Source: Neobacillus sp. SuZ13 (GTDB taxonomy: Bacteria; Bacillota; Bacilli; Bacillales; Cytobacillaceae). Taken from it: a stretch of DNA of 64,000 nt. This document shows, piece after piece, positions 44,687 to 54,193 of the stretch. The translations under genes and the position numbers were made by a program. The notes beneath the pieces were generated by a model. It had not been told where the DNA came from, made no database searches, and saw nothing but the letters and a program-made list of their open reading frames with translations. The DNA lies in the NCBI RefSeq assembly GCF_030123365.1, contig NZ_CP126107.1, positions 605,501 through 669,500 of the forward strand, written 5' to 3'. Position 1 is the stretch's first letter. Every line of letters begins with the position of its first letter.

Positions 44687-45682
44687 TTATTGCGAAAGTT
44701 GTTCTGCGAAATGGCAGCTGACAAAATGATTCTCAGCTAATTCTCTTAAGGCAGGTTCTTCGAATTTACACTTCTCCGTTGCAAACGGACAGCGAGTATG
44801 GAAACGACATCCGCTCGGAGGGTCAATGGGGGAAGGGACATCTCCTTTTAAGATGACACGTTCTCTTTTAAAGACTGGATTTGGTACAGGAATGGATGAT
44901 AATAATGCCTTTGTATATGGATGAAGCGGTGAATCAAATAGATCCTTTTTGTCAGCAACTTCAACGACCTTACCTAAATACATAACCATTACTCGGTCAG
45001 AGATATGCCTAACTACACTTAAATCGTGTGAAATGAATAAAAAGGTAAGATGAAACTGATTTTGCAGTTTTTTTAATAGATTTAGGATTTGGGCTTGGAT
45101 AGAAACATCCAAAGCAGAAACTGCTTCGTCACAAATAATTAATTTAGGATCGACTGCCAGTGCGCGGGCAATCCCAATTCGTTGACGCTGCCCACCACTA
45201 AATTCATGGGGATAGCGCTCAAGTGCTTCTTGTGGTAGACCGACATACCCCAATAACTCAATCATTCTTTCCAACCTTTTCGGTTTTTCAACGACATTTT
45301 GAATGGCCATTGCTTCATTTAATATATGCTTTACCGTTTGACGGGGGTTAAGTGAGGCAAAAGGATCTTGAAAAATTACTTGCAAGTCTCCTCTAAGCTT
45401 TCTCATCTCTTTATTATTGAGCTTTAAAATGTCTTTATCATCATAATATACAGTTCCATCTGTTGGTTCGTCGAGACGTAAAATCGCCCGTCCTGTTGTC
45501 GATTTCCCACAGCCAGATTCCCCAACTATGCTTAATGTTTCTCCTTCGTATAGGTGAAAAGAAATGTCATCAACTGCTTTTACATATGCCTTCGGTTTAA
45601 AAATGGAATCAGATTTAACAGGGAAATATTGTTTCAAATGGTCCACTTTTAATAATACTTTTTTCTTTGTAGCAGTCACCAT
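44687..45682 (-). CDS. ABC transporter ATP-binding protein (DppF/OppF-type)
   Basis: A 331-aa ATPase with Walker [10 protein letters not shown]-loop [15 protein letters not shown], signature [15 protein letters not shown], Walker [13 protein letters not shown] and the C-terminal oligopeptide/dipeptide domain with Cys motif [15 protein letters not shown]. It powers uptake with its partner OppD-type ATPase. Its ATG overlaps the preceding stop (TAATG). Confidence 0.93.
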   Translation of the reverse strand: MVTATKKKVLLKVDHLKQYFPVKSDSIFKPKAYVKAVDDISFHLYEGETLSIVGESGCGKSTTGRAILRLDEPTDGTVYYDDKDILKLNNKEMRKLRGDLQVIFQDPFASLNPRQTVKHILNEAMAIQNVVEKPKRLERMIELLGYVGLPQEALERYPHEFSGGQRQRIGIARALAVDPKLIICDEAVSALDVSIQAQILNLLKKLQNQFHLTFLFISHDLSVVRHISDRVMVMYLGKVVEVADKKDLFDSPLHPYTKALLSSIPVPNPVFKRERVILKGDVPSPIDPPSGCRFHTRCPFATEKCKFEEPALRELAENHFVSCHFAEQLSQ

Positions 45683-46704
45683 TATTTAACAGCTCCCTCT
45701 TTTTCTTCATGTTTCGTCCATTCATCCGTGTACATCCAACAGCGTACTTTAACTCCATCATTTTGTTCCATTAATTCAGGCTTCTTCAAGTGGCACAAAG
45801 GTTTCTGATGTGGGCACCTTGAAGCAAAACGGCAGCCTGCCGGCAAATTATATGGACTTGGGACACTCCCTTCGATCGTTTGTAATTCTTCTTGGTCCTC
45901 ATGGATCTTCGGTAAAGAATTTAACAGTCCTTGTGTATAAGGATGCCTTGGATTTGTAAAAATCTTTTCAGTTGGCGCATGTTCAATGATATTTCCGGCA
46001 TACATAACGGCAACTTTATCACATGTTTCAGAAACAACTCCTAAATCATGCGTAATCATAATAACGCCCATACCTATCTTTTTTTGTAAATTTTTAATGA
46101 GCTCTAATATTTGAGCTTGAATGGTTACATCTAAGGCTGTTGTTGGTTCATCGGCAATTAATACTTCTGGAGTACAGGCAAGTGCCATCGCAATCATTAC
46201 ACGCTGGCGCATACCGCCGCTTAATTGAAATGGTTCTTGTTTTGCCCTTTTTTCAGGAGAAGGTATTCCCACAAGCTTAAGCATTTCAACTGCCTTATTC
46301 CAAGCGTCCTTTTTTCTCATGGATTGATGCAATCTTAATGCTTCAGCAATTTGTTCTCCAACAGGAATGACAGGATTTAATGATGTCATCGGCTCTTGGA
46401 AAATCATCGAGATTTCGTTTCCACGGATTTTCCTCATTTCGTCCTCTGAAAGTGTGACTAAATCTTTCCCTTTATAAAGAACCTGCCCACCGGCAATTTT
46501 CCCCGGAGGAGAGGGGATTAGTCGTAATATGGAAAGCGATGTCATACTTTTTCCACAGCCCGATTCACCGACGATCCCTAATGTTTCTCCCTTTCGAAGG
46601 GTAAAGTCAATCCCGTCAACAGCTTTACTAACGCCATGTTTTGTAAAGAAATGTGTTTTTAATCCCTTAACCTCTAAAATTGGACTATTTTTCTCATTCA
46701 CCAT
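45682..46704 (-). CDS. ABC transporter ATP-binding protein (DppD/OppD-type)
   Basis: A 340-aa ATPase: Walker [23 protein letters not shown], signature [15 protein letters not shown], Walker [14 protein letters not shown]-loop ITHDLGVV and C-terminal [15 protein letters not shown]. It pairs with the ATPase at 44687 in a Dpp/Opp-type importer. Confidence 0.93.
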   Translation of the reverse strand: MVNEKNSPILEVKGLKTHFFTKHGVSKAVDGIDFTLRKGETLGIVGESGCGKSMTSLSILRLIPSPPGKIAGGQVLYKGKDLVTLSEDEMRKIRGNEISMIFQEPMTSLNPVIPVGEQIAEALRLHQSMRKKDAWNKAVEMLKLVGIPSPEKRAKQEPFQLSGGMRQRVMIAMALACTPEVLIADEPTTALDVTIQAQILELIKNLQKKIGMGVIMITHDLGVVSETCDKVAVMYAGNIIEHAPTEKIFTNPRHPYTQGLLNSLPKIHEDQEELQTIEGSVPSPYNLPAGCRFASRCPHQKPLCHLKKPELMEQNDGVKVRCWMYTDEWTKHEEKEGAVK

Positions 46705-46717
46705 TATTCACCACCCG

Positions 46718-47638
46718 TTAATTTAGTTCAATTCGTTTATTAAAGAACCGATAGAATACGTCTACAAATAAGTTCACAATCACAAAGATAAGTGAGGCTG
46801 CTAAAACTCCCCCTTGAACCACTGGTAAATCCCTCATTCGGATTGCATCAACAATCATTCGGCCAAGCCCGTTAATCGCAAAGATGGATTCAACTAATAC
46901 AGTTCCGCCAAGTAAAGCACCAAACTGTAAACCAACAACCGTTATTACTGGAATTAAGGCATTCCTTAATGCGTGCTTATAAATAATGACATGTTCGCGC
47001 AGTCCTTTTGCTCGAGCTGTACGGATATAATCTTGCCTAATGACTTCAAGCATACTGGAACGAGTCATCCGTGCAACTATGGCTGCACCGCCTGCTCCTA
47101 ATGTAAGAGCGGGGAGGATGACATGAAGGATACTATCCCATCCTGCTACCGGAAGAATTTGCAGTTTGACGGAGAAAAAATACATCATCATTAAACCAAA
47201 CCAAAAGCTCGGTAAGGAAATTCCAAGTAGGGCAACTAACATAACACTTGTATCTGTCAGTGAATAAGGTTTAACCGCTGAAATAATTCCCGCAGCCATA
47301 CCTAAAACGATAGTGATAAGGATACTAAAAAATGCTAACTCCATTGTGATCGGTAGTCTCACCATTATTTCATCGAGGACTGGTTGGCTATTCTTAAGTG
47401 AAGTGCCAAAGTCTCCTTGAAAAACATTCAAAAGGTAGTCAAAATATTGAACTAATAATGGCCGGTTTAACCCCAATTGCTCACGAATGGCATTAACTGT
47501 TTCTTTTGATGCTCCTTCACCTGCAAGCAAAACAGCAGGATCACCGGGAACTAGTTGCATGATAAAAAATACGACAAAAGTTACCCCAATTACGACGGGG
47601 ATCGTTTGGATTAAACGGCGTAAAATAAACATCAACAT
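46718..47638 (-). CDS. ABC transporter permease (DppB/OppB-type)
   Basis: A 306-aa inner-membrane permease with about six segments and the ATPase-contact EAA loop RMTRSSMLEVIRQDYIRTARAKGLREHVIIYKHALRNALIPV. N-terminal MLMFILRRLIQTIPVVIGVTFVVFFIMQLVPGDPA is typical of DppB. ATG 47638 follows AAGGAGG at 10 nt. Confidence 0.93.
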   Translation of the reverse strand: MLMFILRRLIQTIPVVIGVTFVVFFIMQLVPGDPAVLLAGEGASKETVNAIREQLGLNRPLLVQYFDYLLNVFQGDFGTSLKNSQPVLDEIMVRLPITMELAFFSILITIVLGMAAGIISAVKPYSLTDTSVMLVALLGISLPSFWFGLMMMYFFSVKLQILPVAGWDSILHVILPALTLGAGGAAIVARMTRSSMLEVIRQDYIRTARAKGLREHVIIYKHALRNALIPVITVVGLQFGALLGGTVLVESIFAINGLGRMIVDAIRMRDLPVVQGGVLAASLIFVIVNLFVDVFYRFFNKRIELN

Positions 47639-47660
47639 TGTCTACTTACCTCCTTAAATT

Positions 47661-48563
47661 TTACTTTTTCATTCTAGGGTCAAAGGCATCGCGTAATCCA
47701 TCACCAAAGATATTAAAACCCAAAACGAGGATTGAAATCGCTAAACCTGGGAAAATCGCAATGTACGGCGCAGAGAATAAGAAATCCCTTCCATTACTTA
47801 GCATCGTTCCCCATTCCGGAGAAGGAGGCTGCGCGCCAAGACCTAGGAACGATAAGCCAGCAGCTGATAAAATCGCCGTCGCAAGACGTAAGGTTCCTTG
47901 GACAATAATTGGAGAAAGAATATTTGGTAAAATATGTTTGGAAATAATGGTAAAATCATTTGCGCCAAGTGACCGAATGGCGTCAATATACTCGAGACGT
48001 TTCACTTCTAATGTAGAACCACGGACAATTCGAGCAAATAAAGGAACGGAAAAAGCTCCAACCGCAATCGTTACATTTATTAGACCAGGTCCTAGAGCAC
48101 TAATGATGGCTAAAGCTAGTAAGATTCCAGGGAAAGCGAGCATGACGTCCATCATTCTCATAATGATCGAATCAACCCATTTTCCATAATAACCAGCAAC
48201 TAGTCCAAAAAAGATTCCGAAGAATGCGCCAAAGGCTACAGCAGCAAAACCGACTCCCATCGAAAGTCTCGAGCCATACAGAATACGACTTAATATATCT
48301 CTCCCTTTATCATCGGTTCCCATCCAGTGATCACTCGAAGGAGGCAGTAATTTATCTTCTAATATAATTTTATATGGATCATAGGGGGCTAAGAGCGGTG
48401 CAAATAATCCGATTAAAATGTAAAAGAGGATAATAATTGCCCCGACCATTGCTGCTTTATTAACGATTAAAATAGAAAGGAAGTCTTTAAATTTAGATTG
48501 TTTCGGTAGATTCATTGTTTGTTTGATTACAACTGGTGTTTCTGTGTTTACTTCAACTGACAT
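47661..48563 (-). CDS. ABC transporter permease (DppC/OppC-type)
   Basis: A 300-aa permease, first gene of the leftward ABC operon, with GTDDKGRDILSRILYGSRLSMGVGF, RGSTLEVKRLEYIDAIRSLGANDFTIISKHILPNI and GLGAQPPSPEWGTML (DppC hallmarks). It is divergent from the lipoprotein gene at 48857 across a shared 293-bp regulatory gap. An AAGGAGG RBS precedes ATG. Confidence 0.93.
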   Translation of the reverse strand: MSVEVNTETPVVIKQTMNLPKQSKFKDFLSILIVNKAAMVGAIIILFYILIGLFAPLLAPYDPYKIILEDKLLPPSSDHWMGTDDKGRDILSRILYGSRLSMGVGFAAVAFGAFFGIFFGLVAGYYGKWVDSIIMRMMDVMLAFPGILLALAIISALGPGLINVTIAVGAFSVPLFARIVRGSTLEVKRLEYIDAIRSLGANDFTIISKHILPNILSPIIVQGTLRLATAILSAAGLSFLGLGAQPPSPEWGTMLSNGRDFLFSAPYIAIFPGLAISILVLGFNIFGDGLRDAFDPRMKK

Positions 48564-48683
48564 GTAAAACCCTCCTTATTTTAATTTTTGGAAAGATAAG
48601 GTGTAATTAACCGTTGCTGTGGACCCCCTTCTAAACCTTCAGACTTTTTAATGGGTTATGTACAAATTATCAAAATTAAGTGA

Positions 48684-48771
48684 AAAGTAAATATTTTTTA
48701 AATAATATGTCAAAATAGTTAAAATTTAAGTAAATATTCTGTAAAAATTTTTGTTGATTGTCTTTTATAAT
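48684..48771 (+). promoter_or_regulatory. Promoter region with AAGTAAATATT repeats
   Basis: AAGTAAATATT occurs at 48685-48695 and 48728-48738, 43 bp apart, with TATAAT at 48766-48771 and no good -35. The downstream copy is 38 bp from the -10, almost the same as in the 37401 promoter. It fits a common activator for the two lipoprotein genes. Confidence 0.5.
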
Positions 48772-48856
48772 GCAGATATGCACCAGCGGAAGGATGGTGG
48801 ATAACCGATTGAAAGGTCAGAATTTACAAAATAACATAATAGGGGAGCATGTAAAA

Positions 48857-50434
48857 ATGGAGAGAAAAGCACGCAGTATTAATAAGAGTCTACTATTTAT
48901 TCTAATCGGCTTAATGATGATATTTGCTCAAGCTTGTTCAACAAAATCAACTTCATCAAATGATTCAGCAAGCAAAAAAGAAGCAACCAAGCAAGGCGGC
49001 ACATTAACTGTTGTAAGGCTTTCTGATGCTACAAAACTTGATCCAGCTTTTATTACGGATATTCCTTCAGCGAATATCGTTTATCAAAAAGTTTATCAGA
49101 CACTAATTGCGCCAGATAAGGACTTCAAAATTCAGCCACAGCTAGCGAAAGAATGGAATGTCTTAAATGACACAACATGGGAATTTAAATTACAAGAAGG
49201 CATTAAATTCCATGATGGGGCACCATTCAATGCTGAAGCTGTTAAAACCACATTTGATCGTATATTAGATCCGAAAACGGAATCACCGCAACGCGAGAAG
49301 TTCTCAATGATTAAGGAAATAAAAGTTGTTGATGATTATACCGTTCAATTATTACTTGAGTATCCTTATGCTCCACTGCTTTCTATTTTGGCCAGCCAGG
49401 AAGGTAGTATTATTAGTCCAAAAGCACTTAAAGAAAACCCGGATTCTTTATCACAACATCCAGTTGGTACAGGTCCATTCGTGTTTGAATCATGGAAGAC
49501 TGGACAAGAAATTTCATTGAAGAGAAATGAAAACTACTGGGGGAAGAAACCTAATATTGATAGAGTAGTATTCAAAGTTGTTCCTGAAGATGCAACCCGC
49601 CTAGCGATGATTGAAACAGGTGAGGCACATATTAATGACCAAGTTCCTGTAACTGAGATTGAGCGTATTGAAGCTTCCGATAAAATGGGACTCTATCGTA
49701 CAGAAGGACTAGCTGTTGAATATCTTGGATTTAACACAAAGAAAAAACCGTTTGATGATGTTAGAGTCCGTAAGGCAATCAGCCACGGCATTGAAAGAGA
49801 AGCCATTATTAAAGGTGTTTATAATAACGTTGGAACTCTTGCCAATGTAGCGATGAGTCCAAAGGTGCTTGGATACAGTGATAAGGTTAAAGCCTATGAT
49901 TATGATTTAAATGAAGCAAAGAAATTGTTAAAAGAAGCTGGCTATGAAAAAGGATTAAATGTCACTTTATTAACCAGTGACCGAAAAGAACGTATTAACA
50001 TGGCTGAAGTGATGCAATCACAATTAAAAGGGATTGGAATAAATGTGAAAATCCAGGTGATGGAATATGGTGCGTACATTGACATGATTGAAAAAGGTGA
50101 GCACGATATGGCTATTGGTGGATGGGGAAATGCAACAGGCGACGGAGATTACAACCAGTATAACTTATTCCATTCAGCATCACAGGGAGCTGCAGGAAAC
50201 CATTTCTACTATAGTAATCCAGATGTAGACAAAATGATTGAATCAGCGCGAAAGGAAACGGATGAGCAAAAACGATTAAAGCTATATGAAGAAGTAATGC
50301 AAAAAGAGATTGACGATGCCGTATATGTTCCAATTCGAAATTATGAACATTTGGCTGCCTATAGTAAAAATGTAAGTGGTTTTTGGTTAAATGCAGCCAA
50401 CTATCTAATGATTGATGATGTGGTAATTAAATAA
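48857..50434 (+). CDS. ABC transporter substrate-binding lipoprotein (SBP family 5, second copy)
   Basis: A 525-aa solute-binding protein, strongly similar along its length to the protein at 37455 (WEFKLQEGIKFHDGAPFNAEAVKTTFDRILDPK; GTGPFVFESWKTGQEI). The signal peptide with lipobox AQAC supports ATG 48857 (MERKARS), which follows AGGGGAG; the frame to 48758 lacks an RBS. Two binding proteins for one permease set suggest two related ligands or a gene-dosage duplication. Confidence 0.92.
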   Translation: MERKARSINKSLLFILIGLMMIFAQACSTKSTSSNDSASKKEATKQGGTLTVVRLSDATKLDPAFITDIPSANIVYQKVYQTLIAPDKDFKIQPQLAKEWNVLNDTTWEFKLQEGIKFHDGAPFNAEAVKTTFDRILDPKTESPQREKFSMIKEIKVVDDYTVQLLLEYPYAPLLSILASQEGSIISPKALKENPDSLSQHPVGTGPFVFESWKTGQEISLKRNENYWGKKPNIDRVVFKVVPEDATRLAMIETGEAHINDQVPVTEIERIEASDKMGLYRTEGLAVEYLGFNTKKKPFDDVRVRKAISHGIEREAIIKGVYNNVGTLANVAMSPKVLGYSDKVKAYDYDLNEAKKLLKEAGYEKGLNVTLLTSDRKERINMAEVMQSQLKGIGINVKIQVMEYGAYIDMIEKGEHDMAIGGWGNATGDGDYNQYNLFHSASQGAAGNHFYYSNPDVDKMIESARKETDEQKRLKLYEEVMQKEIDDAVYVPIRNYEHLAAYSKNVSGFWLNAANYLMIDDVVIK

Positions 50435-50460
50435 GGAACTTTATGAATACTGTTCAAGGG

Positions 50461-50492
50461 GGAAAAGTACTTTTGTTAAAAAGTACTTTTCC
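50461..50492 (+). other. Intra-operon hairpin after the lipoprotein gene
   Basis: GGAAAAGTACTTTT/AAAAGTACTTTTCC is a perfect 14-bp stem with no T-run, between the lipoprotein and amidohydrolase genes. Such stems often protect the upstream mRNA of abundant binding proteins. Confidence 0.65.
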
Positions 50493-50520
50493 TAGTTCTA
50501 TAACTTAGGAGGGAATAGGA

Positions 50521-51759
50521 ATGACAATTTTTTGGTTAACGAATGTCCGCTTAGAAAAAGGTTTCATTTATGAAAATGATCGAATTGTCGCAACCGAGAC
50601 AGAAATTTGCCACTTGAAAATTGAAGGGGATAAAATTTCTGAAATTACAAATGAAATTCCAAATACAATTGCTAATCAGCACGATGCTCATGGTCAGCTA
50701 CTACTGCCATCCTTAAGAGATATGCATATTCATATCGATAAAACTTATTATGGTGGACCATGGAAAGCATGTACACCTATCACAAAAGGCATTTTTACTA
50801 GATTAGAAGAAGAAAAAGAATTGTTGCCCAAGCTCCTGCCGACAGCCCAGGAGCGCGCAGAGAAAATGATTGAATTATTGATTAAAAACGGCCACACCCA
50901 TATTCGCACTCATTGTAATGTTGACCCCGTGATTGGACTTAAAAATCTTGAGGTAACCGTCAATGCCTTGAAAAAATATGAGGATGTTCTTACCTATGAG
51001 ATTGTTGCTTTTCCACAGCATGGTTTATTGAAAAGTGACTCAGTTCAGCTCATTCGTGATGCGATGAAGAATGGCGCGACATTAGTTGGAGGTGTCGACC
51101 CTGCGACGGTGGATCGGAACATTGAAAAATCCTTAAACACTATTTTTGATATTGCGGTTGAAAACAATAAGGGTGTAGATATTCATTTACATGATCCCAA
51201 TACATTAGGGGCATTTACATTTGAACGCATGGCTTATTACACGAAGGAATCTGGACTTAAAGGTAGAGCAACGATAAGCCATGGGATTGCATTAGGTGAC
51301 CTGGATGGTGTGGAGCTTAATGAAATCACTGCAATTCTAAAAGATCAAGAAATGGATGTTACCACTACTGTTCCTATAAATCGGGCGACAATTCCGATAC
51401 CAACTCTTGATAAATTAGGAATTCGAGTATCTGTTGGACATGACAGTATTACAGACCATTGGTCTCCCTTTGGAACTGGAAACACGATCCAAAAGCTCGG
51501 GGTTCTTGCTGAAAGATTCCGCCTGAGTGACGAATATTCTTTAACCACTGCTCTTAAGTACGGAACGGGCGGTGTAACACCACTGAATGAAAAAGGTGAG
51601 CGTGTCTGGCCAAAGGTTGGTGATGACGCAACGATGATGCTGGTAAAGGCAACTTGTTCAGCAGAGGCAGTCGCAAGAAGAGCAACGGTAGAAGCATTGT
51701 TTTTCAAAGGGAAAAAGGTTGAGAGTAAACTAGAAGACACAGACATAGTGCGTGTTTAA
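50521..51759 (+). CDS. Cytosine deaminase-like amidohydrolase (second paralogue)
   Basis: A 412-aa CodA-like enzyme with HIHIDKTYYGGPW (HxH), IVAFPQHGLL, VDIHLHDPNT, ISHGIALGD and SVGHDSITDHW, followed by the GTGGVTPLNEKGERVWP tail shared with its paralogues. It lies directly after the lipoprotein gene and 21 bp before the third paralogue. The imported ligand is presumably its substrate or a precursor. Confidence 0.87.
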   Translation: MTIFWLTNVRLEKGFIYENDRIVATETEICHLKIEGDKISEITNEIPNTIANQHDAHGQLLLPSLRDMHIHIDKTYYGGPWKACTPITKGIFTRLEEEKELLPKLLPTAQERAEKMIELLIKNGHTHIRTHCNVDPVIGLKNLEVTVNALKKYEDVLTYEIVAFPQHGLLKSDSVQLIRDAMKNGATLVGGVDPATVDRNIEKSLNTIFDIAVENNKGVDIHLHDPNTLGAFTFERMAYYTKESGLKGRATISHGIALGDLDGVELNEITAILKDQEMDVTTTVPINRATIPIPTLDKLGIRVSVGHDSITDHWSPFGTGNTIQKLGVLAERFRLSDEYSLTTALKYGTGGVTPLNEKGERVWPKVGDDATMMLVKATCSAEAVARRATVEALFFKGKKVESKLEDTDIVRV

Positions 51760-51780
51760 ACTTATAAAGGAGGAGAAAGA

Positions 51781-53001
51781 ATGACTACCTCATATTGGTT
51801 GACGAATGTTCGGTTAGAGACAGGCTATATACAGGATGAAAAAGGAGTTTATGAAACAAAGACAGAACTTTTCCATTTGAAAATCCAGGATGGGGAAATT
51901 GTTGAAAAACAACAGCAGAGTTTCAGCATTCCACCTGGTGAGAATACTGTTGACGGAAAATGTAGTTTGGCAATACCTGCTTTTAAAGAAATGCACAACC
52001 ATTTGGATAAAACCTATCTTTCACTTGATTGGAAGTCTCCGATCCCTGCAAAAAACTTGAAGGACCGATTACGTATGGAGGCTATGGAGCTGGAGGAATT
52101 AGCGCCAACAACGAAACAGCGTGCTAGTGCCATGATTGACTTACTGCTTTCACATGGGTCTACACATATTCGGACACATGTAAATATTGACCCTTATATT
52201 GGTTTGAAAAATTTAGAAGGTGTAAAAACAGCGTTGGAGGATTACTCGGATAAGCTAACATACGAAATTGTTGCCTTCCCGCAGCATGGCTTATTAACAG
52301 AAAATGTTATTCCGCTCATGAAAGAGGCAATGAGATCAGGTGCCCAATTAGTTGGTGGGTTAGACCCAGCTGGAATTGATCGTAATATCGAAAAATCACT
52401 TTATGAGGTGATGAATTTAGCAACAGAATTTGATGCAGATATTGATATCCATTTACATGACAGAGGGAATGTTGGCTATTATACAGTAGATAAATTGGCA
52501 GAAATGGTAGATGCAGCGAAATGGCACAATCGCGTGGCTGTAAGCCATGCATTTAGTCTAGGAGAAGTGGCAGTCCCACAACAGGAAGAAATCGCAGCAA
52601 AAATGAGCAAGTTAGGAATGTCGATTATGTCTACGATTCCAATTACAAGTACTTTGCCGCCAATTGAGTTATTCGATCAAAATGGAGTTAATGTTTATTT
52701 AGGATGTGATGGTTTTTATGACTCTTGGGGGCCGTATGGTACAGGAGATGTTCTAGAAAAGGTAACTCGATATAGTGAATTGTACCGGAAAAGTGATGAA
52801 CGTTCATTAGCTCAGACACTAAAGTATGCTACTGGGGGACCTACTCCATTAACGAAAGACGGTGAAGTAGCCTGGCCGCTGGTAGGTGATAAAGCAAATC
52901 TTGTTCTTGTAAATGCCTCATGTTCTGCTGAAGCCGTTGCTAGAACGACTGAGCGCAAAGCAGTTATTTTTAATGGAAAAGTTGTATTTGGAAAACTGTA
53001 A
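51781..53001 (+). CDS. Cytosine deaminase-like amidohydrolase (third paralogue)
   Basis: A 406-aa CodA-like enzyme with MHNHLDKTYLS (HxH retained as H-N-H), IVAFPQHGLL, IDIHLHDRGN, VSHAFSLGE and YLGCDGFYDSWGP. The Asp after the SHAF region is retained as CDGF. An AAGGAGGAG RBS precedes the ATG. The tandem copy implies divergence towards a second step or a second substrate. Confidence 0.87.
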   Translation: MTTSYWLTNVRLETGYIQDEKGVYETKTELFHLKIQDGEIVEKQQQSFSIPPGENTVDGKCSLAIPAFKEMHNHLDKTYLSLDWKSPIPAKNLKDRLRMEAMELEELAPTTKQRASAMIDLLLSHGSTHIRTHVNIDPYIGLKNLEGVKTALEDYSDKLTYEIVAFPQHGLLTENVIPLMKEAMRSGAQLVGGLDPAGIDRNIEKSLYEVMNLATEFDADIDIHLHDRGNVGYYTVDKLAEMVDAAKWHNRVAVSHAFSLGEVAVPQQEEIAAKMSKLGMSIMSTIPITSTLPPIELFDQNGVNVYLGCDGFYDSWGPYGTGDVLEKVTRYSELYRKSDERSLAQTLKYATGGPTPLTKDGEVAWPLVGDKANLVLVNASCSAEAVARTTERKAVIFNGKVVFGKL

Positions 53002-53041
53002 AACATTGTTTTTAAGAACTTAATAGCTTTTGAAGAGAAAA

Positions 53042-53080
53042 AAACAGTGCAATTCGCAAATGAATTCGCACTGTTTTTTA
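53042..53080 (+). terminator. Terminator of the lipoprotein-amidohydrolase operon
   Basis: AAACAGTGC...GCACTGTTT with an inner AATTC/GAATT pairing (53042-53076) is followed by TTTAT. Confidence 0.85.
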
Positions 53081-53194
53081 TATAATATAAAATTTCAATT
53101 CATAAGATGAACTAAATGGGGCTAATAAAATGGCCAACTGATTCACTTCTATTCTATCCTCTGCTGGGACATAATTCCCTTATTCTTCAATCTT

Positions 53195-54043
53195 TTACTC
53201 TCTAGCTTGTGGGTTGCCTCTTGTAAGATGAGCATCAAACATATCAATTATTTCTAAGAACCTATCAGCTTCACGGAAAACATGGTCTGCTAATAGTGGG
53301 TGAATGATACTCTTTATTTTACATTGTTCAATTAAATCACGAGCCGTTTTCTTGAAGTCCCGAAGAGATGAAACCGACACACGATTTTGGTCAAGGAATT
53401 GATCTAACATAGGAACAGTTTGGGATTGTGGCTTCATAGAATCCAAGTCCCTTGCCTGATACAACAATTGATCAAAATCATTGCTGAAATTCCTGGCCAC
53501 ATCAATTAGCTTTCTCTCAGACGGATCGAGTAGGTGACCAATAAATTTGGCATGATCCGCCATGATTCTTAAGAAGAAGACATTTTCTTTAATAATGGCA
53601 TCCGGAAGGGATTGTAATTTCCCTTCATTTAATTCAATTAAGCGTTTTCTAAAATAATTAGCTTCCCTACTTGTATGGTCAACTAATAGTGGGAAATTAT
53701 TTGCTCCTGGCAATTTACATGTGAGAATTAATCCTAGTATTTTTCGTTTAAATACGTAAATATTGGCTGCCGCTTGTTGGACTTCTGAATTAAATCTTCT
53801 TATCTGTTCAGGATCTGTTTGATTGTTAAAGGAATGTGCTCTTTGTTCGATGTTTTCAAACAATCGGTAGAATTGATTGGCTTCCTGGATTAGTTGCGTG
53901 TCTTCTGCTCTAAAACCTAATCGAAGAAATAAAGAATGCTCTTTCATAATCCTGGCCCAAAAACGTATTTCATTTAATGATCGCTCAACAAATAATCTGG
54001 ATGTAACACCTGTATCAGGATGTAAGCCTTCACCACTATGCAT
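53195..54043 (-). CDS. DUF2935 family protein
   Basis: A 282-aa all-helical protein with two repeated ferritin-like halves: EIRFWARIMKEHSLFLRLGF (about residues 25-44) and FFLRIMADHAKFIGHLLDPSE (about 152-172), each with a Glu/His pattern that could bind metal. B. subtilis has related proteins of unknown function, and spore association has been suggested. The minus-strand RBS is GGAGGG. It stands alone at the border between the nitrogen cluster and the sugar cluster. Confidence 0.82.
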   Translation of the reverse strand: MHSGEGLHPDTGVTSRLFVERSLNEIRFWARIMKEHSLFLRLGFRAEDTQLIQEANQFYRLFENIEQRAHSFNNQTDPEQIRRFNSEVQQAAANIYVFKRKILGLILTCKLPGANNFPLLVDHTSREANYFRKRLIELNEGKLQSLPDAIIKENVFFLRIMADHAKFIGHLLDPSERKLIDVARNFSNDFDQLLYQARDLDSMKPQSQTVPMLDQFLDQNRVSVSSLRDFKKTARDLIEQCKIKSIIHPLLADHVFREADRFLEIIDMFDAHLTRGNPQARE

Positions 54044-54193
54044 TACGACCCTCCTAATAAATATACTACTGTCGTACTATACTTATTAACTTATCCATGA
54101 AAAAATACCATCAAAAAATCAAGCAATAATTTTTCATGTATAAGCTGCCGGAGAAAGTCTCTACATAATTCTATTAAAGATAATTAATGCACA

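Noticed and set aside
47638..48189. 183-aa plus-strand frame over the ABC permease gene
   Set aside because: It is the shadow of the DppC-like coding region, which has a strong RBS and clear homology.
25677..53001. Whole nitrogen cluster as a mobile genomic island
   Set aside because: No integrase, transposase, tRNA or att-like repeats were seen at either border, so transfer cannot be supported from this sequence alone.
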